A stretch of DNA of 64,000 nucleotides from JBDGYW01 sp964580055 (lineage in GTDB: Bacteria; Gemmatimonadota; Gemmatimonadetes; Gemmatimonadales; GWC2-71-9). The position numbers and the translations under genes were made by a program. The notes under the pieces were generated by a model. The model searched no databases. It worked only from the letters and a program-made list of their open reading frames with translations, and was not told where the DNA came from. Location: NCBI GenBank assembly GCA_964580055.1, contig CAZOJI010000013.1, positions 1 through 64,000 of the forward strand, in the 5' to 3' direction. How positions within the stretch are numbered: position 1 is the first letter of the stretch; every line of letters starts with the position of its first letter. Below are positions 34,223-43,095 of this stretch, piece after piece.

Positions 34223-35473
34223 CTAGACCCCCACAATTCGCTTCGGCAATCGCGCGTTGAGATGCATTAGTACGTCATAAACCGAGGTTCCGGATCGTTC
34301 CGCAACGGTGTTGGGAAGGATTGCCGGATCATCGGGGCCGGTCAGTACGGCGTCATCTCCGATTTCGGCTGTCTTCTCGCTTCCCAGTTCCACGATCGTG
34401 TGGCTTGCGCTCACGGCACCGATCACCTTGTAGAGGCTTCCTCGTATCATTATCTCGCAGCCGTTGATGGCGTTGCGCGGGTAACCGTCGGCATGCCCGA
34501 TCGGCAACGTTGCAATCCATGTCGGCTTGTCAGCAATGTAGTTACGGCCGTAACTGACACCGTCGCCCGTCTCCAAGCGCTCCACCCTGACGACACGGGC
34601 GCGCAGCCTCAGTGCGGCGCGTAAACCGGCCATATTGGTTTCAATTCCGCCGGCCGGGTAAGCTCCATAGAGTACCAAACCCGGTCGCACCATCTCGAGT
34701 ATTCCGTCGGGCCGAAAGAACACGCCGTGAGACGAAGCAGCGTGAAGGCGCCCGATGTTGAAGCCGCGTTCGTTTGCCGAATCAGCGACATCCCGAAGGC
34801 GCCGCAACTGCGTGTAGTCGAAATCGTCGTCCTCAGTGAAGCACGTAAACGTGCTTTCGATTCTCATCGCCCTGTCGGCGGCAATTGTCTCGATCCATGG
34901 CAGCGCCCTCCTGAACGGCACGCCCACGCGGTTCATGCCCGTATCGAGATACAGGTGGACGGGCACCTCCCGGTTCCTGTCACGCGCCAAGCGGGAGACG
35001 GTACTGACCGCCTCATCGGTGTAGGGAGTGAGCTGGATGCCGCTTTCGATCAGTTCCTCAGCGTCAGAATCTGAGAAGTGCCCCATCAGCAGTATCGGCT
35101 TCTGGACGCCAGCATCGCGCAGCGAAATGGCCTGATCCGGCTTCACCACCGCCAGGCCAGCGACCTGGTCCACTGCATCCAGGACGGGGCCGACGATCTC
35201 GAGCCCAAGCCCGTAGCCGTTGTTCTTCACAACCGCCAGGATCGGCCTACCCGAGCACAGACGCGCCACTTCTGCCACGTTGTGTCGGATTGCAGAAGCC
35301 TCGACCTCAATGAATGGTTCGAAGCCTGCAAGCGATCGATCAAGCGGAGCGTTCCTAGGCGCTGGAAGAGATACGGAGGCCCCGGAGAGACCAGTTTTAC
35401 CCGTGTAGTCGAATGCAGGCACTCCGACAGCTGCGGCAGAAGTTGCAACGAAGGCGCGACGCGAGATTACCAA
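34223..35473 (-). CDS. Alanine/amino-acid racemase with apparent Tat signal peptide
   Basis: The 416-residue fold-III PLP enzyme has its cofactor lysine in AVVKNNGYGLG (K83), the second catalytic Tyr in GVSYGRNY, and the domain ends of alanine racemases (HADGYPRNAINGCEIMIRGS). Unusually, the start VISRRAFVATSAAAVGVPAF is a twin-arginine signal, so the enzyme should be exported folded with PLP bound. Ordinary Alr is cytoplasmic. The start is TTG at 35473, led by GGGAGG; no ATG is available. A periplasmic racemase could make D-amino acids for release or cell-wall editing. Broad-spectrum activity is possible. It is divergent from a radical SAM aminomutase-like gene. Confidence 0.85.
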   Translation of the reverse strand: MVISRRAFVATSAAAVGVPAFDYTGKTGLSGASVSLPAPRNAPLDRSLAGFEPFIEVEASAIRHNVAEVARLCSGRPILAVVKNNGYGLGLEIVGPVLDAVDQVAGLAVVKPDQAISLRDAGVQKPILLMGHFSDSDAEELIESGIQLTPYTDEAVSTVSRLARDRNREVPVHLYLDTGMNRVGVPFRRALPWIETIAADRAMRIESTFTCFTEDDDFDYTQLRRLRDVADSANERGFNIGRLHAASSHGVFFRPDGILEMVRPGLVLYGAYPAGGIETNMAGLRAALRLRARVVRVERLETGDGVSYGRNYIADKPTWIATLPIGHADGYPRNAINGCEIMIRGSLYKVIGAVSASHTIVELGSEKTAEIGDDAVLTGPDDPAILPNTVAERSGTSVYDVLMHLNARLPKRIVGV

Positions 35474-35786
35474 GAGAGACCTCCCACTTAGGGCTGCGAA
35501 ACACAAATTCCACTATGTCCATGAGAAAAGATGCCCACATCCCACGAAAATGTAAGTGCAGCGGTCGCAATGTGTTGTCCAGTCATCGACGGTCCAAGAG
35601 GTTCCGACTTGCGCTGGTTGTGGCTATAATTCCAATCAGTCGATGAAGCCTTGAGACTGCCCGCGGAGATCCTCGGTAGCTTTGCGAGTGCCAGCAACTT
35701 TGTAAGGTCTTGCGGCACTCTGTCAGGAAATAGAGAGACATTCACGAGTTCAGAAAGGCGGACTGCCTAGCGAGGAGGTTCCCATA
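35474..35786. promoter_or_regulatory. Divergent control region, racemase versus radical SAM gene
   Basis: About 310 bases with no gene. TATAAT at 35625-35630 with a weak TTCCGA -35 (35602-35607, 17-base spacer) could drive the rightward gene with a leader of about 150 bases. GGGAGG (racemase) and GAGGAGG (radical SAM gene) are the ribosome sites at the two edges. No operator symmetry was recognised. Confidence 0.4.
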
Positions 35787-37148
35787 GTGTCCTTCACTCC
35801 AAGAAAATACCGCTCCTACGGCTGCAAAGACATCGACAGTCTTCCTCAACTACGGCAGCTTTCGGATACAGACCGTCTGTCGATGAAGGCGGTAGCCCAA
35901 GTTTTCGCCTTTCGCGCAAACAACCACGTGATCGAGGAACTCATCGACTGGTCGGACATCCCGGCCGACCCCATCTATCAGCTCACATTTCCACAACCCG
36001 CGATGCTGAGCATGCGTGATCTCGCTCGCATGGTTGCCCTCGTGCGTCGAGGCTCGGCCGATGATATCAGTGCAGGGGCGCGGGATATCCAGGTCAGGTT
36101 GAATCCGCATCCCGCCGGGCAGCTCGATCTGAATGTCCCGAGGATCCTCGACGAACCACTGCCGGGTTTGCAGCACAAATATGCAGAGACAGTGCTGTTC
36201 TTTCCGGCCCCGGGGCAAACCTGCCACGCCTACTGTACCTATTGCTTCCGGTGGCCGCAGTTCACGGGATTGGATGAAATGAAACTGGCCTCCCGCCAGG
36301 TCGACGCTTTGGTGCAGTACCTCAGGCTCCATAGAGAGGTCAATAGCGTGTTGATAACTGGCGGCGATCCACTGGTAATGAAGACCGCGTTGTTGCGCCG
36401 TTATGTAGAGCCGCTGCTCGATCCGGCGCTCGAACACGTGACCAGCATCCGCATAGGCACCAAGGCGCTCGCCTATTGGCCGTATCGGTTCGTGACTCAG
36501 TCAGACTCTGCCGACCTGCTCCGTCTGTTGGAGGAGGTGTCCGAATCGGGACGGCACCTCGCATTCATGGCGCACTTCTGCCATCCGCGAGAACTGGAGC
36601 CGGCAATCACCCAGCAAGCGATGCGTGCTGTGAGGAGCACCGGTGCGACAATCAGGTGTCAGGCTCCAGTAGTCAGACACGTGAACGATTCAGAGGATGT
36701 TTGGGCCGAGATGTGGAGGCAGGAGGTACGACTCGGTGCCGTCCCCTACTACATGTTCGTCGAGCGCAACACGGGCCCCAACAACTACTTCGAAGTTCCG
36801 TTGTTGCGAGCTGAGGAAATCTACAGAAAGGCGTTTCGCCAAGTATCGGGACTGGCTCGGACGGTACGCGGTCCATCGATGTCGGCCAATCCTGGAAAGG
36901 TGCTTTTCATCGGCACGACCTACGTTTACAACGAAGAGGTGTTCGTCCTGAGGTTCATTCAGGGACGCAAGGCGGAATGGGTGGGGAAGCCGTTCTTCGC
37001 CCGATACGATCCGAAGGCAAGCTGGTTCACCGATCTCAAGCCGGCCTTGGGCGAGCGACAGTTCTTCTTCGAGGAAGAGTTCAAACGTATGGTGCAACCC
37101 AGTGCGGAGGTTCTGCCGCTGGACCGCACAGGAGTTCCGGTGCCGTGA
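35787..37148 (+). CDS. Lysine-2,3-aminomutase-like radical SAM protein (KamA family), divergent
   Basis: The 453-residue protein has a radical SAM cluster motif CHAYCTYCF (C146, C150, C153), then LITGGDPLVM (SAM-binding GGDP) and a TIM-barrel core. C-terminal PYYMFVERNTGPNNYFEVPL and SANPGKVLF occupy the place of the PLP segment, with K371 as the likely PLP lysine. In true lysine 2,3-aminomutase two aspartates grip the substrate amino group (YQCD and VVDAPGGGGK, from memory). Here the matching positions read VERN and Ser, so the substrate is probably not lysine. Start is GTG with GAGGAGG. It is divergent from the exported racemase, which hints at a shared amino-acid pathway. Confidence 0.85.
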   Translation: MSFTPRKYRSYGCKDIDSLPQLRQLSDTDRLSMKAVAQVFAFRANNHVIEELIDWSDIPADPIYQLTFPQPAMLSMRDLARMVALVRRGSADDISAGARDIQVRLNPHPAGQLDLNVPRILDEPLPGLQHKYAETVLFFPAPGQTCHAYCTYCFRWPQFTGLDEMKLASRQVDALVQYLRLHREVNSVLITGGDPLVMKTALLRRYVEPLLDPALEHVTSIRIGTKALAYWPYRFVTQSDSADLLRLLEEVSESGRHLAFMAHFCHPRELEPAITQQAMRAVRSTGATIRCQAPVVRHVNDSEDVWAEMWRQEVRLGAVPYYMFVERNTGPNNYFEVPLLRAEEIYRKAFRQVSGLARTVRGPSMSANPGKVLFIGTTYVYNEEVFVLRFIQGRKAEWVGKPFFARYDPKASWFTDLKPALGERQFFFEEEFKRMVQPSAEVLPLDRTGVPVP

Positions 37149-37184
37149 CCGCGATCCGGTCCGGCCTGCATACCGTTCAGAAGT

Positions 37185-37214
37185 GAGCACGGCCGCCCAA
37201 GGGCGGCCGTGCTC
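37185..37214. terminator. Bidirectional terminator hairpin
   Basis: GAGCACGGCCGCCC and GGGCGGCCGTGCTC form a perfect 14-bp stem around AA, between two convergent genes (stops at 37148 and 37243). No long T-run follows on either side, so it may work with Rho or simply block read-through. Confidence 0.75.
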
Positions 37215-37242
37215 GATCGTTCCTCGGATTAGTGAGTGCCAC

Positions 37243-39906
37243 TCAATCCCTGTTGCGAAACTCCCTCCACAGTCGCGTGTGCTTGCTTTCCAACGAAACC
37301 TCGATGCCGTCGATGAAGGCCCGTTCGACGTTGGTGACTATCTGAAGAGGGTCTCCGTCGGTAACAATCAGATCTGCCCGCTTGCCCACATCTATGCTGC
37401 CCATCATGTCACCCAACCCAAGGATCTCGGCTGCGTTCAGGGTAACAGCTCTGAGGCCTACTTCCTGGGGTAGTCCGAATGCAACGGATTTTGCCGCAAA
37501 GTAAGGTAGATTTCTCACCTGGGCGATCTCGCTGGTAGCGAAGCTCACCTTAACTCCGGCCTCATGGAGTATCCCAGCATTGCTCCACGCAGCCGACACC
37601 GGATCGTGACGGTCGGCAGTCGGTGAGAGCACCGAGCCGACGATCACGGGGATGTCTCGAGTGGCGAGTTCTTCGGCCACGCGAAAGGCCTGCTCGCCAC
37701 CAACGATCACCCCTCTCATTTCGGGAAACTCATCCAGGAACAGCAGCAAGGTCTTGATATCACGCTCGCTGTGTGCCGAGAAGAAGACCGGCATGTCGCC
37801 TGTGACGGCGGGAACCAGCGCCTCGAGTAAGATTTCGTCCTGATTGGCCAAGTTGGGTTCGAAGTGCTGTGTTGGCCTATCCGCTACGCTGGGATGCTCA
37901 ACGAATACGACCGCCCGCTCGAAAATCTCAATGAGTTCTTCGAGACGATCACCCGACAGTTCGGGCTCGTCCCACTCGCTTCCGCTGGGCGACGGGAAAT
38001 CCACAATCAAAGCAGCTCGATCCGAAATGCACATTCGTTCTTGGGTGTCTCCGCTGAGCTGCACAACGGACCCGGAGGAAGAGATGACCGTGCCACGCCC
38101 CGTCCCAAGCGTCACCATCGCTGCAGTGATTCCGTTCGCTCGAGCGACGGGGATAGTCTCGGAGTGAGGGTGCACACTGGTGATTGCACGTACGTGCGGA
38201 TTGTAGCGGCCGATCTCCTGATTGTCGGCAGCGGCAGGCACGGAGCCGATGTCAACCGTTCCCAGGCCGGTACTCGGGTCAATCAATCCGGGATAGAGAT
38301 GCTTCCCCCCCAAATCGACGACGGTGACGCCGGAAGGAACCTCCACCTGGGAACGGGGGCCAACCGCTGCGATCCGGCCGTCGGCGATCAAAACCGTGCC
38401 ATCAGTGATGCTGGGGCCGGAGACGGTGTGAACAATCGCACCCGTGAGCGCGGTCAGCACTTGCTGCGAGGCTGGAACGGTGTCCCGGTGTCCGGATACC
38501 GTTTCCATTCCAACGAAACGGCTCGAGCCCGACCCGGCAGTTTCAGCCCTGCGGTCCGATACGAGCGCGTTGGCGGGCAACGGGCGGAACGGTTCCTGGC
38601 GGGTTTCTTGTTCGCGCTGCAGGTCATAGTAAACGATCCCGTCGACGATCGTCTTCTCCACGCGCGTGTAGGAGTCGAACGGGTCACCGGAGAGCAAGAC
38701 CACGTCCCCGTGCTTTCCGACTTCCAGCGTTCCGACCATATCCTCGATGGCAAGCATGCGCGCTGGGTTGACGGTCATCATCCGCAGTGCGTCCTCTTTC
38801 GAAACGCCGCCGTATTTCACTGCTTTGACGAACTCATAAACCATGAACGGCTGCAGAGTAGGGATATCCGAGTTGATTGCAGTGAGTACCCCGTGCTGGT
38901 GCATGATGGCGGCGTTGTACGGGATTGCGTCGAAAGCCTCCAGCTTGTAGTGCCACCAATCCGAAAACGTGCTTCCGGCCGCTCCATGTGCAGCCATCTC
39001 GTCCGCTACTTTGTAGCCCTCCATGACATGCGTAAACACTTCGATGCGAAATCCGAAACGCTCAGCTATGCGCATCATCATGACGATCTCATCGGCCCTA
39101 TAAGAGTGGACCGTGACCCGCATCCTGCTCTCGAGCACATCTACGAGAGCCTCGAGGCGGAAATCGCGGCGCGGCGGCACCCTGTACTGGCGAGGATTCT
39201 CACGGTATTTGTCCCATTCATCCTTGTACTTCTGCGCCGCCGTGAACGCCTGCACGAAGATCGCTTCGACACCGGCCCGCGAAGCTGGATATCTTCGCTG
39301 ACCGGCTCCGCCAAAGTAGTTCTTCTGAGTGACGTTTTCGCCAAGCGCCACCTTGAGTGTCAGCGGTGCTCCTTGCACCAGCAGCTTTCTGGCATCGTCC
39401 ATTCCCCAACGCGTCTTGATCACGGCGTCCTGTCCGCCGATTGGATTTGCACTGCCGTGAAGGGTACGAAGAGTCGTCACGCCTCCCGACAGTGCCTGGT
39501 AGATGGAGAAGTGCTCTGCATCCAGCACGTCGAGAACGCGGACCTCCGACACGACCGGGGCGGTGCCCTCGTTGACCTCCGCCATCGGAAGAGCCGAGTG
39601 AGAATGCTCGTCAACGAGACCGGGGATGGCGGTCATGCCGCTGCCGTCGATCACCGTTGCACCGCGCGGTGCGTCCCAGTCGGCGCCGATCGCGGCAATG
39701 ATGCCTTCGCGAATCAGAATGGAGGAATTCTCGAGAATGGTACCCGTCGCGGTCCAGATTGTGTCAATGTTCTCGATGACCATGTCTCCGCGCGGCACAT
39801 CCACGACGCCGGGTTCGATCTGCAGCTTGTACTGGGCGCTTGCCGGAACATGAAAACCGATCAGCAGCGCTAAGAAGGCTAGACTGCGGAAGCGTTCAGC
39901 CATCAT
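37243..39906 (-). CDS. Secreted tandem amidohydrolase (imidazolonepropionase-like)
   Basis: The 887-residue exported protein (signal LAFLALLIGFHVPASAQ) contains two amidohydrolase-type folds. The first (residues about 40-430) keeps metal motifs: GLVDEHSHSA (HxH), VTVHSYRADE, VFTHVMEGYK and AINSDIP, ending KHGDVVLLSGDPFDSYTRVE. The second (about 470-880) has LYPGLIDPSTGLG where HxH should be, but a normal end (GKRADLIVTDGDPLQIVTNV). One half is therefore probably catalytic and the other structural. Peptides, lactones or cyclic imides are possible substrates. The ATG overlaps the stop of the upstream amidohydrolase-like gene by four bases, so both are made together. Confidence 0.88.
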   Translation of the reverse strand: MMAERFRSLAFLALLIGFHVPASAQYKLQIEPGVVDVPRGDMVIENIDTIWTATGTILENSSILIREGIIAAIGADWDAPRGATVIDGSGMTAIPGLVDEHSHSALPMAEVNEGTAPVVSEVRVLDVLDAEHFSIYQALSGGVTTLRTLHGSANPIGGQDAVIKTRWGMDDARKLLVQGAPLTLKVALGENVTQKNYFGGAGQRRYPASRAGVEAIFVQAFTAAQKYKDEWDKYRENPRQYRVPPRRDFRLEALVDVLESRMRVTVHSYRADEIVMMMRIAERFGFRIEVFTHVMEGYKVADEMAAHGAAGSTFSDWWHYKLEAFDAIPYNAAIMHQHGVLTAINSDIPTLQPFMVYEFVKAVKYGGVSKEDALRMMTVNPARMLAIEDMVGTLEVGKHGDVVLLSGDPFDSYTRVEKTIVDGIVYYDLQREQETRQEPFRPLPANALVSDRRAETAGSGSSRFVGMETVSGHRDTVPASQQVLTALTGAIVHTVSGPSITDGTVLIADGRIAAVGPRSQVEVPSGVTVVDLGGKHLYPGLIDPSTGLGTVDIGSVPAAADNQEIGRYNPHVRAITSVHPHSETIPVARANGITAAMVTLGTGRGTVISSSGSVVQLSGDTQERMCISDRAALIVDFPSPSGSEWDEPELSGDRLEELIEIFERAVVFVEHPSVADRPTQHFEPNLANQDEILLEALVPAVTGDMPVFFSAHSERDIKTLLLFLDEFPEMRGVIVGGEQAFRVAEELATRDIPVIVGSVLSPTADRHDPVSAAWSNAGILHEAGVKVSFATSEIAQVRNLPYFAAKSVAFGLPQEVGLRAVTLNAAEILGLGDMMGSIDVGKRADLIVTDGDPLQIVTNVERAFIDGIEVSLESKHTRLWREFRNRD

Positions 39907-41642
39907 TGCACCTCCTCTCCGGGCCCACCGGTTCGTCGTGCGGTCCAGGTGAAATCGCCCATGGGACTCTCGCCGTCACCGGAGGCCGTGTTACCCTCGA
40001 CGGTGCCGGTCAATCGGGCCTGCATCGACTGGCCGCCTGTGGTGATCGAGATCGTCATCGAAAGGGAGTTGTCCGAGATCGATCCAGTTACAGTTCCTGA
40101 TCCCATGTCGAACGAGAACGTACCGGACAGTGATCCGTCAGGTTCCTGGGAAAGTGTGGTTGTGGCTTCCATTTGACCCATGAACTTCAGGTCCCAGGTG
40201 CCGGTCATGTCGAATGCCGGAGCGTCGCCGTCGCCTGCCGCCGCTCCGTCCGTCGCCCCCTCCTCGAGTTCGCCCTCGACGAACGTATAGACGACGTTGG
40301 TCTCTTCACCGAAGATCGGGCCCGTAGCGACCTGAAAGGTGGCCGCCATCTCCTCCTCGATGCGCAACAAATTGGGAATGCCAAGAAGCCCGGCCGGGGT
40401 TGTGGTCAAGGCGCGCATTGCGTCGCTTTCCGACAGACCGTACTCGATCACCTTGCGCACGCCTTCGCGAATGTCGGTGTCGCCGCCACCGCTCGTGAGA
40501 GCGAGAGTGACACCAGCGGCCGCAAGCCTACCGGGATTGGAGTAGAGGTTTTCGAGTTTCTTCTTTTCGCGAAGCGCCTCGGGCCTGAGTTCCCCGGGCT
40601 CCTGCTGGCCCCCCTCCGCTTCGTCCAATGCTCCTGCAGCCGTGTCTGCCACTTCCGCCGCAGTAGTGTCTGTTGCTTCTCTGGCAACAGGCTTCCACCT
40701 CTGGGGAGGGGGGAAATCCAGGGATACGAGCACCGCTACGTTCCGTTCAACGAGCTCGTCCGTCACTTTCCAAGCTTCTCCGCCTCCGACTATCACCGGA
40801 TTGAATCCGTACTCTGCGGACAGCTCCAAGACGTTACGGATTTCCTCGGCGCGGTTAGCCACGAAATAGACGGGGATCTCGCGTGCGGCAACGCTTCGTA
40901 GCACTGCGTAGTCAGGATCCCAAGTGGGTGTGGGGATGCCTCGCGGGTCGCGAGCGTATTCGTTAACGAAGACGCCCTCCCTCAGCGCATCTTCGAAACT
41001 CTGGCGATAGAACGCGATCACCGCGAACGTGGTCGACGGGTACACACCCTGTGCGCCGTCAAACGTAAACAGCGGTCCAAGTTCGGGGTGGAGCACGAGC
41101 TCTCTCGATACCTCGGCATCCTTGCGAAAAAGCAACACTGTTCCGCGCCCGGGCATGAGCCTGCCGTCGGGATGTACCGCTGCAGCCACTATCCCCTGCT
41201 TGCGTTGGTCGGCCAAATCTTCACCGGTTGCCGTGAGATACTCGGCAACCCGGCGATGAGGCATGAAACTTTGTGCCTCGCGGGGCGGAGCCCAACTCGT
41301 TATCTGGCCGCGATCTATCTCGGGATCGGGGAATTCGAATGGCGCATTGCCTCGAGCGTCCACGAACCCCGGGTAGACGGTCAACGAATCGCCTTCGAGA
41401 ACCTTGGCATCTTCCGGGACGCCAACATCGCGACCCATGGCCTCGATCAGTCCGTTGCGGACAACTATCGTCATGTCTTCGGCGGTTCCACCGTCCGCAA
41501 ATACAACATTGACTCCTTGCAGCGCATATGCCGCAGGAGGTGGCGGCTCCACATACTGCGCGGTGACTGCTAACGGCGAGAGGCCGGATACTGCCACCAC
41601 GGCCACCGTGCTGACAGTTCGCGCATAGCGGTTTCTGTTCAT
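39903..41642 (-). CDS. Secreted amidohydrolase-like protein lacking HxH, with beta-rich C-terminal domain
   Basis: The 579-residue exported protein (signal to SPLAVTAQ) starts like an amidohydrolase (LQGVNVVFADGGTAEDMTIV, VRNGLIEAMGRDVG), but the metal HxH is replaced (YPGFVDARGNAP). The barrel continues to MRALTTTPAGLLGIPNLLRI. A low-complexity linker leads to a roughly 95-residue beta domain (MTGTWDLKFMGQMEATTTLS, QEPDGSLSGTFSFDMGSGTV), a lipocalin/avidin-like repeat pattern. Catalysis in the usual way seems impossible. A binding or subunit role beside the next, partly intact amidohydrolase is inferred from the four-base overlap. It diverges from the moaD gene. Confidence 0.82.
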   Translation of the reverse strand: MNRNRYARTVSTVAVVAVSGLSPLAVTAQYVEPPPPAAYALQGVNVVFADGGTAEDMTIVVRNGLIEAMGRDVGVPEDAKVLEGDSLTVYPGFVDARGNAPFEFPDPEIDRGQITSWAPPREAQSFMPHRRVAEYLTATGEDLADQRKQGIVAAAVHPDGRLMPGRGTVLLFRKDAEVSRELVLHPELGPLFTFDGAQGVYPSTTFAVIAFYRQSFEDALREGVFVNEYARDPRGIPTPTWDPDYAVLRSVAAREIPVYFVANRAEEIRNVLELSAEYGFNPVIVGGGEAWKVTDELVERNVAVLVSLDFPPPQRWKPVAREATDTTAAEVADTAAGALDEAEGGQQEPGELRPEALREKKKLENLYSNPGRLAAAGVTLALTSGGGDTDIREGVRKVIEYGLSESDAMRALTTTPAGLLGIPNLLRIEEEMAATFQVATGPIFGEETNVVYTFVEGELEEGATDGAAAGDGDAPAFDMTGTWDLKFMGQMEATTTLSQEPDGSLSGTFSFDMGSGTVTGSISDNSLSMTISITTGGQSMQARLTGTVEGNTASGDGESPMGDFTWTARRTGGPGEEVQ

Positions 41643-41828
41643 ATGAGCACTGTCCTGGTTGATGTGAAGGTTCCGGGTGTTCCGGAGACGAGTGAAACTC
41701 CACGCAGCGGGTCGGCAAAGTCAAGCGGCTTTCCTTCGCGCTGGCGTTGGTCCCAGCCACTTACGTTCTGCGGGCGGCCTGCGTTTCACTGGCTTAGCGG
41801 CGCCACCTTGTTTATTCTAACGGTCCTG

Positions 41829-42116
41829 ATGACCAATGTTCACCGATCCGTCTCGACTCGAACCACCGAAATCGCAATACGGTGCCTCTTCTTCGCCCGA
41901 TACGAAGAAGTGATGGGGAGCCGCGAGGTCGACATCGTGCTCCCAGGGGGTTCGAAGGTGTCCGACGCAGTCGAAGCGGTGCGGACAGGCGTTTCCGGCG
42001 GAGCTGGGCTGCCGGCAAGACCGCTGGTGGCACGGAATCAAAGACACGCGGCACTCGACACCGATTTGTCCGACGGCGACGAGCTGGCGTTCCTGCCGCC
42101 GCTGGCCGGGGGGTGA
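41829..42116 (+). CDS. moaD: Molybdopterin synthase small subunit
   Basis: The 95-residue ubiquitin-fold protein ends in the obligatory Gly-Gly (FLPPLAGG), which is thiocarboxylated to donate sulfur to precursor Z. IRCLFFARYEEVMGSREVDI and SDGDELAFLPPLAGG are typical of MoaD. The ATG at 41829 is chosen because the family begins near IRCLFFA; sequence upstream in the same frame does not fit. The N-terminal dozen residues may still be over-long. It is followed one base later by moaE. Confidence 0.88.
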   Translation: MTNVHRSVSTRTTEIAIRCLFFARYEEVMGSREVDIVLPGGSKVSDAVEAVRTGVSGGAGLPARPLVARNQRHAALDTDLSDGDELAFLPPLAGG

Positions 42117-42117
42117 C

Positions 42118-42540
42118 TTGGGCTATCTCGTACAGCAGGCGATCGATGCGAACTCGTTGCTGCAAATGGTGTCGGATCCAAAAAGAGGCGGCACGGTGCT
42201 GTTCTACGGTACCGTCCGAGCCGGGCCGGACGACGGCCCGGTCGTAGCTATAGAGTACACCGCGTACCAGGAAATGGCCGAATCCGAGTGCTCTCGGGTG
42301 TTGGGCGAAGCAGCGGAAAGATGGCCCGAAGTGGCCGTTGCATTGAAGCATCGCCTTGGGCGTGTGCCGATTGGCGAATCGGGCGTAGTGATTGCTGCGG
42401 CTGCGCCGCACCGGGGGGAAGCATTCGATGCTTGCAGGTACGTGATCGATGAAGTCAAGAGGCGCGTGCCGATTTGGAAGAGAGAGCTGCTTGCAGACGG
42501 ACAGCAACGGTGGCGCGCTAACGAAGGTAATAGTGGATAA
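42118..42540 (+). CDS. moaE: Molybdopterin synthase large subunit
   Basis: The 140-residue catalytic partner of MoaD converts cyclic pyranopterin to molybdopterin. GTVLFYGTVRAGPDDGPVVA, IEYTAYQEMAESE, HRLGRVPIGESGVVIAAAAP, HRGEAFDACRYVIDEVKRRV and PIWKRE (active-site Lys) are all family motifs. The start is TTG after GGGGGTG, overlapping no gene but abutting the moaD stop. No other molybdenum cofactor genes are in the window. Confidence 0.93.
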   Translation: MGYLVQQAIDANSLLQMVSDPKRGGTVLFYGTVRAGPDDGPVVAIEYTAYQEMAESECSRVLGEAAERWPEVAVALKHRLGRVPIGESGVVIAAAAPHRGEAFDACRYVIDEVKRRVPIWKRELLADGQQRWRANEGNSG

Positions 42541-42545
42541 CGCTG

Positions 42546-43031
42546 ATGGCTCTGTCAGTAGCATTGATTGAACCTCAGATACCGCCGAACACCGGCAACA
42601 TTGCTCGACTGTGCGCGGCCACCGACGTGGCACTGCACTTGATAGAACCGTTGGGGTTTGAACTGGACGATGCTCGATTGGAACGGGCGGGTTTGCATTA
42701 CATGGACGCCGTGGATCTATGGACGCACCCATATTGGAGGTTCTTCCGTTCCGCCATCTCGCGGGACCGCTGCTTATATTTCTCCGCGCATGGGAACCGG
42801 TCGTACTTCGATGCCCCCTATCGCCACAACTCGGTGCTGGTGTTCGGCAATGAGGGGGCCGGGCTTCCGAAGCCAATTGCCGCGAAGTACCCCGATCGCG
42901 TCTTTCGGATTCCAATGCGGCGCAGCGTGAGGAACTTGAATCTGGCAACATCCGTGGGAATTGTTGTATATGAAGCGATCCGACAACTCGGGATTGAGCT
43001 GGAGGGTCGCGACGAGAACGTATCCGGCTAG
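42546..43031 (+). CDS. trmL: tRNA (cytidine/uridine-34-2'-O)-methyltransferase
   Basis: This 161-residue SPOUT-class methyltransferase methylates the wobble ribose of certain leucine tRNAs. The knot motifs are EPQIPPNTGNIARLCAATDV near the N-terminus, LVFGNEGAGLP and IPMRRSVRNLNLATSVGIVV at the SAM site. It starts five bases after moaE, probably in one transcript. Confidence 0.93.
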   Translation: MALSVALIEPQIPPNTGNIARLCAATDVALHLIEPLGFELDDARLERAGLHYMDAVDLWTHPYWRFFRSAISRDRCLYFSAHGNRSYFDAPYRHNSVLVFGNEGAGLPKPIAAKYPDRVFRIPMRRSVRNLNLATSVGIVVYEAIRQLGIELEGRDENVSG

Positions 43032-43095
43032 ACAGGCTACCGGTGCGGACTCGCAGCCGTGTGAACGCGTAATAACATTTTAGCTGGGGATCGTC

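Noticed and set aside
37864..39873. 669-codon open frame on the plus strand opposite the tandem amidohydrolase
   Set aside because: It is an antisense shadow created by high G+C codon use. The minus-strand frame has clear amidohydrolase motifs and a signal peptide, and the plus frame has none.
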